Assembly (NCBI GenBank): GCA_034435315.1
Contig: DAOTYB010000149.1
Location: 1-9,511 of the forward strand
Direction of reading: 5' to 3'
DNA length: 9,511 nucleotides
Origin: VGOB01 sp034435315
GTDB lineage: Bacteria; Chloroflexota; Anaerolineae; UBA4142
Part shown: positions 6,172-9,511 of the stretch, in pieces
Position numbering within the stretch: position 1 is the first letter of the stretch
How the letters are laid out: the number at the start of each line of letters is the position of its first letter
The notes under the pieces: generated by a model
The model's database searches: none
What the model saw: the letters and a program-made list of their open reading frames with translations, nothing else
Told to the model about the DNA's origin: nothing
Position numbers and translations under genes: made by a program

Positions 6172-7305
6172 TTACTCGCCGAGCAGACAGGCGTGTAATG
6201 CCCGCGCGGCGTGATCCCAGGTGAATTGTTTTGCCCGTGCCAGACCGCGCGCGCGCAGCGTAGCACAGAGTGATGCGTCTGTCAACGCGTGGGATAGCGC
6301 GTGCACAAGCGCGTCCACAGCGCGCGGGTCAAAGTACAGCGCGGCATCGCCCGCCACTTCGGGCAGCGAGGAGGTGTTGGAGCAGACGACCGGCGTACCA
6401 CACGCCATTGCCTCGATGACCGGCAAGCCAAAGCCCTCGTACAGCGATGGGTACACGAACAACATTGCCCCCGCGTACAACGCAGGCAGATCATCATCGG
6501 CGACGAATTCCGTAAACACGACGCGATCCTGCAAGTTCAATCGCGCGACTGTCTCAAAGATTTCTTCATACATCCAGCCGCGTGCGCCGGCGATGATGAG
6601 TTGGAGATTGGAGATTGGAGATTGGAGATTGGGGAGGAGGCGCGCAAAGGCGTGAAGCAAGCGCACATAGTTTTTGCGCGGCTGGAGCGTGCCAACCGCA
6701 AGCAGGTAGGGTTTGCCGCGCGTCAATGTTTGCACACGCGCTCGCGCCGCTGGAGGTACATCGGGGCAAAAGCGCGGTTCGACGCCAGAGTAGAGCACGC
6801 GGATTTTTTCGCGCGGGATGCCGTACACCTCGATCAGATCACGCTGGGTGCTGGCAGCATCTGCCAGAATCATTGTCGCGCGCGCGAGCGAAGGTGGCAC
6901 CGCGCGATTCAAATAGTTCAACAATGGCGCAGGAAAGCACTCGGGCACGCGCACGTATGAAAGGTCGTGAACGGTCACCACCTGGCGCGCGGCAAAGGTA
7001 GGCGGCAATAAAAAATCGGGCGAGTAGAACACGTCCACTGCGCCGATGAAAATTTCGATGGGGAAAGGTACGCGCGCGCGATGCCAGAGCGCGGCAAGGT
7101 AACGTTCTGTCAGTGGTGCACGGCGAATCGAAAAATTCGGCGCCCAATCGAATGGGATGAGATCGGGATACGCGTCGCGCGGCACAAAGAGGACGTACCG
7201 ATTCGTGTGATCCACGCGCGCGAGCGCGCGAATCAGTTCACGGGCATAGCGACCAATCCCCGCGCGTTCGCGTGCCGCCGAGGTAAAATCAATCCCGATT
7301 TTCAT
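6172..7305 (-). CDS. GT4-type family 1 glycosyltransferase
   Basis: A 377-residue cytosolic or membrane-associated GT-B retaining glycosyltransferase, expected to move a sugar from an NDP-sugar to a growing glycan. The N-terminal domain shows GIGRYARELIRAL (16-28) and VTVHDLSYVRVPECFP (110-125). The C-terminal nucleotide-sugar domain shows LLAVGTLQPRKNYVRLLHAF (201-220) and YPSLYEGFGLPVIEAMACGT (285-304), carrying the EX7E glutamates (E290, E298). Residues 226-235 (NLQSPISNLQ) are encoded by four tandem copies of a heptamer (6603-6630) just before the conserved LIIAGARGW strand. The gene lies 41 bp after gtrA and 5 bp before the phosphatase. Acceptor and donor cannot be told from sequence. 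Confidence 0.93.
   Translation of the reverse strand: MKIGIDFTSAARERAGIGRYARELIRALARVDHTNRYVLFVPRDAYPDLIPFDWAPNFSIRRAPLTERYLAALWHRARVPFPIEIFIGAVDVFYSPDFLLPPTFAARQVVTVHDLSYVRVPECFPAPLLNYLNRAVPPSLARATMILADAASTQRDLIEVYGIPREKIRVLYSGVEPRFCPDVPPAARARVQTLTRGKPYLLAVGTLQPRKNYVRLLHAFARLLPNLQSPISNLQLIIAGARGWMYEEIFETVARLNLQDRVVFTEFVADDDLPALYAGAMLFVYPSLYEGFGLPVIEAMACGTPVVCSNTSSLPEVAGDAALYFDPRAVDALVHALSHALTDASLCATLRARGLARAKQFTWDHAARALHACLLGE
6603..6630. repeat. Heptamer tandem array GGAGATT x4, inside glycosyltransferase gene
   Basis: Four exact head-to-tail copies of GGAGATT. Read on the coding strand they give residues 226-235, a fragment of the 7-residue period NLQSPIS. Because 7 is not a multiple of 3, gain or loss of one or two copies would shift the reading frame of the C-terminal catalytic domain. 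Confidence 0.9.
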
Positions 7306-7346
7306 TGCTCGTGCAATAGTTGGTTAGCGCAGAGTGTACACTTGCA

Positions 7347-7787
7347 CTAGATTCCACGATACGTCCAATGGCGATTCACAAAGAAATTCCAGAACAGCAC
7401 GAGGATGATGGCAGTGGCTTTGGCGAAATTGTAATCAATCGGATGTGGAAACAGATGTTGGAAGATGAACTCGTCGGTGGTCAGAAAGACAATTTGATTG
7501 ATTCCCAGACCGATGATGTTCACCAGCGCGAATTTACCAAACTGTGTGTGCACAGGACGTTCGCGCGATTCGGGAAATGTCCACAAACGATTCCACGTGA
7601 AATTGCTCGTAATCGCACACAAAACAGAAATCAAATTCGCGTACTCTTTGTCCATTCCCACACCCAACACCAGCAAATTCAATACACTAAAATCTACCAC
7701 TGCACCAATCGTTCCCACCGTGGCAAATTTTACAAAGCGTGACAATTCACCATTGCCATTGAAGATGAATGAAAAGAGTTTGAACAA
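7347..7787 (-). CDS. GtrA-family membrane protein
   Basis: A four-helix membrane protein, 146 residues from the chosen start, matching the usual GtrA size. Family members are linked to moving or presenting lipid-linked sugars in cell-surface glycan synthesis. Helices lie at about 17-40, 47-62, 84-103 and 122-138. The two halves each end in a similar motif: NFTWNRLWTF (62-71) and FWNFFVNRHWTY (132-143), typical of the family. I chose the TTG at 7785-7787 because minus-strand GGAGGA (7800-7795) sits 7 bases upstream. The longer frame from TTG at 7859 would add 24 residues made largely of translated repeat DNA. It follows the O-antigen ligase gene by 95 bp and precedes the glycosyltransferase by 41 bp. 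Confidence 0.88.
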   Translation of the reverse strand: MFKLFSFIFNGNGELSRFVKFATVGTIGAVVDFSVLNLLVLGVGMDKEYANLISVLCAITSNFTWNRLWTFPESRERPVHTQFGKFALVNIIGLGINQIVFLTTDEFIFQHLFPHPIDYNFAKATAIILVLFWNFFVNRHWTYRGI

Positions 7788-7794
7788 TGAAGAG

Positions 7795-7800
7795 TCCTCC
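7795..7800 (-). promoter_or_regulatory. Shine-Dalgarno site that decides the gtrA start
   Basis: Minus-strand GGAGGA with a 7-base spacer to TTG at 7785-7787. No comparable ribosome site precedes the in-frame TTG at 7857-7859, which lies inside the heptamer repeat. This favours the 146-residue protein. Confidence 0.65.
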
Positions 7801-7812
7801 ACGTGTTGTATT

Positions 7813-7860
7813 GACAAATGACGAATGACCCATAGCGGATGACCAAGGACGAACGACAAA
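7813..7860. repeat. Inverted-orientation heptamer repeat copies
   Basis: gacaaatgacgaa (7813-7825) and gacgaacgacaaa (7848-7860) are exact 13-base inverted copies of 7879-7891 and 7886-7898 respectively. They belong to the same GTCGTTC/GTCATTC heptamer family as the array at 7868-7933 but face the other way, so the RNA between ligase and gtrA can fold into long alternative hairpins. Confidence 0.8.
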
Positions 7861-7867
7861 ATCCTTC

Positions 7868-7933
7868 GTCATTCATCCTTCGTCATTTGTCGTTCGTCGT
7901 TCGTCGTCCGTCGTTCGTCGTCCGTTCTTCGTC
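7868..7933. repeat. Heptamer tandem array, GTCGTTC family, about 9 units
   Basis: Successive 7-base units on the plus strand are GTCATTC, ATCCTTC, GTCATTT, GTCGTTC, GTCGTTC, GTCGTCC, GTCGTTC, GTCGTCC and GTTCTTC, then GTC. The array overlaps the 3' end of the O-antigen ligase gene and supplies its last residues (ERTTNDGRRTTNDK), a 7-residue peptide period. This looks like repeat invasion or expansion that replaced the original C-terminus. Confidence 0.88.
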
Positions 7934-9388
7934 ACCAAGCACTGCCACCATACCGAGTCCCACTCCCACTTGTACCGCCATCCCGTGCACAAACAGATTG
8001 TCGAACAGGTTATGCACTGAAAGCGCGACGAGCGTGCCCAGCAGTCCTGCCGCGACACCACGCCACACTCCTCGGGTCGCGCGTATCGCGCGCCAGCCCT
8101 GCCAGAACGCGGCAACCCATAGAAGCAGGTACGTGCTCAGTCCCACCAGTCCGGTTTCGGCGGCGACGTTGAGAAAATAGTTGTGCGCGTGCCCCAGCGG
8201 ATCGTCCCAGCGCGGCAACGCGTAGGCGGGATACGTCACCGCATAGTTGCCGATCCCAACGCCGAACGCAGGATGCGCCAGCCACATTTCCCACGCCGCT
8301 TGCCAGTGTGCCATCCGTTCGACTACGGCGTAGTTCGTATCGTCCACACGCACACCACGCACATCGAACACACCAAAATAGTCTGTAATGCCGGCAAAGC
8401 GCGCGGCAATCACGTCGGGTATCAGATTGATGCTACTGAGCAAGACGGTGAAGGTCAGCACGAACGCTGCGACGATCGTCAGCAACAGCGCGCGCCGACT
8501 CTGCACGATGAGCGTGACAATCATTCCGGCGGCAATGCCGAGCCACGCTCCGCGCGACCAACTCATCACAGCCGCGGCAAGCATTGTGACGAGTGACAAC
8601 AGAGCCAGCGCGGGGAGGAGGGATGCTAGTTTCAGGTGACAGGTTGCAGGTTCAACTTGAAACCTGAAACCTGAAACTAGAAACCTGAAACTTGAAACTT
8701 GAAACACCACTCCCAACACTACGCCCAGCGCGACCGGAATGATGAGCGCGAGATAGCCGGCAAACGGATTCGGTTGTTCGAACGTGCCGAACGCGCGCAT
8801 ATAGTTTCCGAATAGCAGAAAACCCTGTGGACCAGTCCGAAAGAAAAACTGGTAAATTCCAATCGCGGCTTCTGCGAGTCCCGCAAGAAACATCACCGCG
8901 AGCGCGCGCGTCATCCTGACACGGTCAAAATTGTTCGCAATGTAAAGATACACCGCGAACATTTCCAGCCACTTGGTCAACTCTTTGATGGCGTGGGGCA
9001 AAGAGAGCGCGCTCGTGACCGAAACCAGCGCGGCAAACAGGAACAGCGCGAACGGTACCGTGAGCGGCGGAAAGCGAATTGTGATGCCGCGCTCGTGCAC
9101 AATCATTCGTGCCAGCCACAATCCAATCAACAGAGCGACGGCAATGTCCACCGCTGTAAGATTGCCCACGCCCAGTGGAATCGGAAAGAGTGAACCAAAG
9201 GGCACTGCGACGATGGCAATGTACAGCGCGATCTCGTGCCAGCGTAGCAGCGCCAGCACAACCAGCGCGCCACCCACCAGCGCGACGGCAATCGGCAGTG
9301 GCAGCGCCACAAGCGCGCTGGCGATGACAAGTAGCGCGAGTGCGATGCCCCACCAGGATTTGTGCATGCGGATAGTCGAAATGCGCAT
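7883..9388 (-). CDS. O-antigen ligase / polymerase (Wzy_C) family membrane protein
   Basis: A polytopic protein, 501 residues from the ATG at 9386-9388, of the O-antigen ligase/Wzy family that joins lipid-linked glycan to an acceptor or polymerises it outside the membrane. About ten or more hydrophobic segments are visible. Family blocks: GTFEQPNPFAGY (201-212), SWSRGAWLG (276-284) and the large-loop signature HAHNYFLNVAAETG (400-413). Residues 228-244 (within VFQVSSFRFLVSGFRFQV) are translated heptamer repeat inserted between membrane segments. The last 14 or so residues are a second translated repeat. An earlier TTG start (9434-9436, 517 residues) and a later ATG (9365-9367) are also possible. 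None has a strong Shine-Dalgarno; I prefer 9388 for the weak GAGAAACGG before it. It is the first gene of the glycan operon. Confidence 0.87.
   Translation of the reverse strand: MRISTIRMHKSWWGIALALLVIASALVALPLPIAVALVGGALVVLALLRWHEIALYIAIVAVPFGSLFPIPLGVGNLTAVDIAVALLIGLWLARMIVHERGITIRFPPLTVPFALFLFAALVSVTSALSLPHAIKELTKWLEMFAVYLYIANNFDRVRMTRALAVMFLAGLAEAAIGIYQFFFRTGPQGFLLFGNYMRAFGTFEQPNPFAGYLALIIPVALGVVLGVVFQVSSFRFLVSGFRFQVEPATCHLKLASLLPALALLSLVTMLAAAVMSWSRGAWLGIAAGMIVTLIVQSRRALLLTIVAAFVLTFTVLLSSINLIPDVIAARFAGITDYFGVFDVRGVRVDDTNYAVVERMAHWQAAWEMWLAHPAFGVGIGNYAVTYPAYALPRWDDPLGHAHNYFLNVAAETGLVGLSTYLLLWVAAFWQGWRAIRATRGVWRGVAAGLLGTLVALSVHNLFDNLFVHGMAVQVGVGLGMVAVLGDEERTTNDGRRTTNDK
8626..8705. repeat. 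Heptamer array GAAACYT x7 with inverted copy, inside ligase gene
   Basis: From 8659 to 8705 the plus strand reads GAAAC spaced every 7 bases seven times, with linkers CT, CT, TA, CT, TT and TT. The preceding ctagtttcaggt (8626-8637) is an exact inverted copy of 8669-8680 (12 bp), so a hairpin can form in the mRNA. The array is translated with a 7-residue period (FQVSSFR, FLVSGFR, FQV) in a loop between two membrane helices. Confidence 0.88.
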
Positions 9389-9484
9389 CCGTTTCTCGAA
9401 TAGTGTGGCAGTACAAGGTTGCTCAGCCGAGCACAAACTTGTATTGTATTACTCAGCCCTGCTATCCCTCGCGACAAGCCCCAC

Positions 9485-9511
9485 CCCCTAGCCCCCTCCC
9501 CACGCCGCTCT
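9485..9511. repeat. Partial copy of the hairpin repeat at window edge
   Basis: These 27 bases are identical to positions 1-27: the cccctag lead, the left arm and the TCT loop. The window ends exactly at the loop, so the right arm is not seen. The same dispersed repeat therefore flanks the whole gene set in direct orientation. Confidence 0.85.

Noticed and set aside
7788..7859. 24-residue N-terminal extension of the GtrA protein from TTG 7859
   Set aside because: The extra residues are largely translated repeat DNA, lack a ribosome site and exceed the usual family length. The TTG at 7787 has GGAGGA at good spacing.
7811..7933. CRISPR array
   Set aside because: The periodic units are 7 bases with no unique spacers of constant length. 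The sequence is a simple heptamer array.
9443..9448. TACAAT as the -10 box of the glycan operon promoter
   Set aside because: The hexamer is good, but no acceptable -35 lies 15-19 bases upstream. The operon promoter cannot be assigned from this window.

Overview
The window reads as a piece of a Chloroflexota chromosome, most likely Anaerolineae or a close relative. This is inferred from protein style: a lipoprotein with an Ala-Pro-Thr repeat linker, a 1019-residue GAF-rich RsbU-type phosphatase, an O-antigen-ligase-like protein, and short heptamer repeats that run into reading frames. Every protein gene I can support lies on the minus strand. There are no tRNAs, rRNAs, transposases or CRISPR arrays.

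Layout from left to right: (1) Positions 1-144 hold three back-to-back perfect hairpins (17-19 bp stems, 3-nt loops). The first 27 bases of this repeat recur at the right edge (9485-9511). (2) Positions 341-2885 are a thiamine block, transcribed leftward: a class I methyltransferase, then a thiamine pyrophosphokinase (thiN) overlapping it by 4 bp. A separately promoted TPP riboswitch with an intrinsic terminator follows, and then a thiamine-binding lipoprotein (thiB). (3) Positions 2886-3106 are an intergenic stretch carrying, on the plus strand, a good sigma-70 promoter and a compact two-hairpin RNA. That RNA ends in a strong terminator whose loop is an anti-Shine-Dalgarno C/U sequence. It is the best candidate here for something undescribed. 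(4) Positions 3107-9388 are a probable operon, again leftward: O-antigen ligase/polymerase, GtrA-family membrane protein, GT4 glycosyltransferase, and a membrane-anchored triple-GAF PP2C phosphatase.

How the parts may work together: thiB would capture extracellular thiamine and ThiN would make TPP, which then shuts off thiB through the riboswitch. No thiP/thiQ permease or ATPase is in view. The second operon probably builds and exports or polymerises a surface glycan. Its last gene is a regulatory phosphatase that could link a membrane or GAF signal to a partner-switch pathway, but no anti-sigma or antagonist gene is in the window. Three unrelated repeat arrays, all with a 7-bp period, lie in or at the edges of the glycan genes and are translated in frame as short peptide repeats. 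This makes them candidates for copy-number variation that would alter or switch off these genes.
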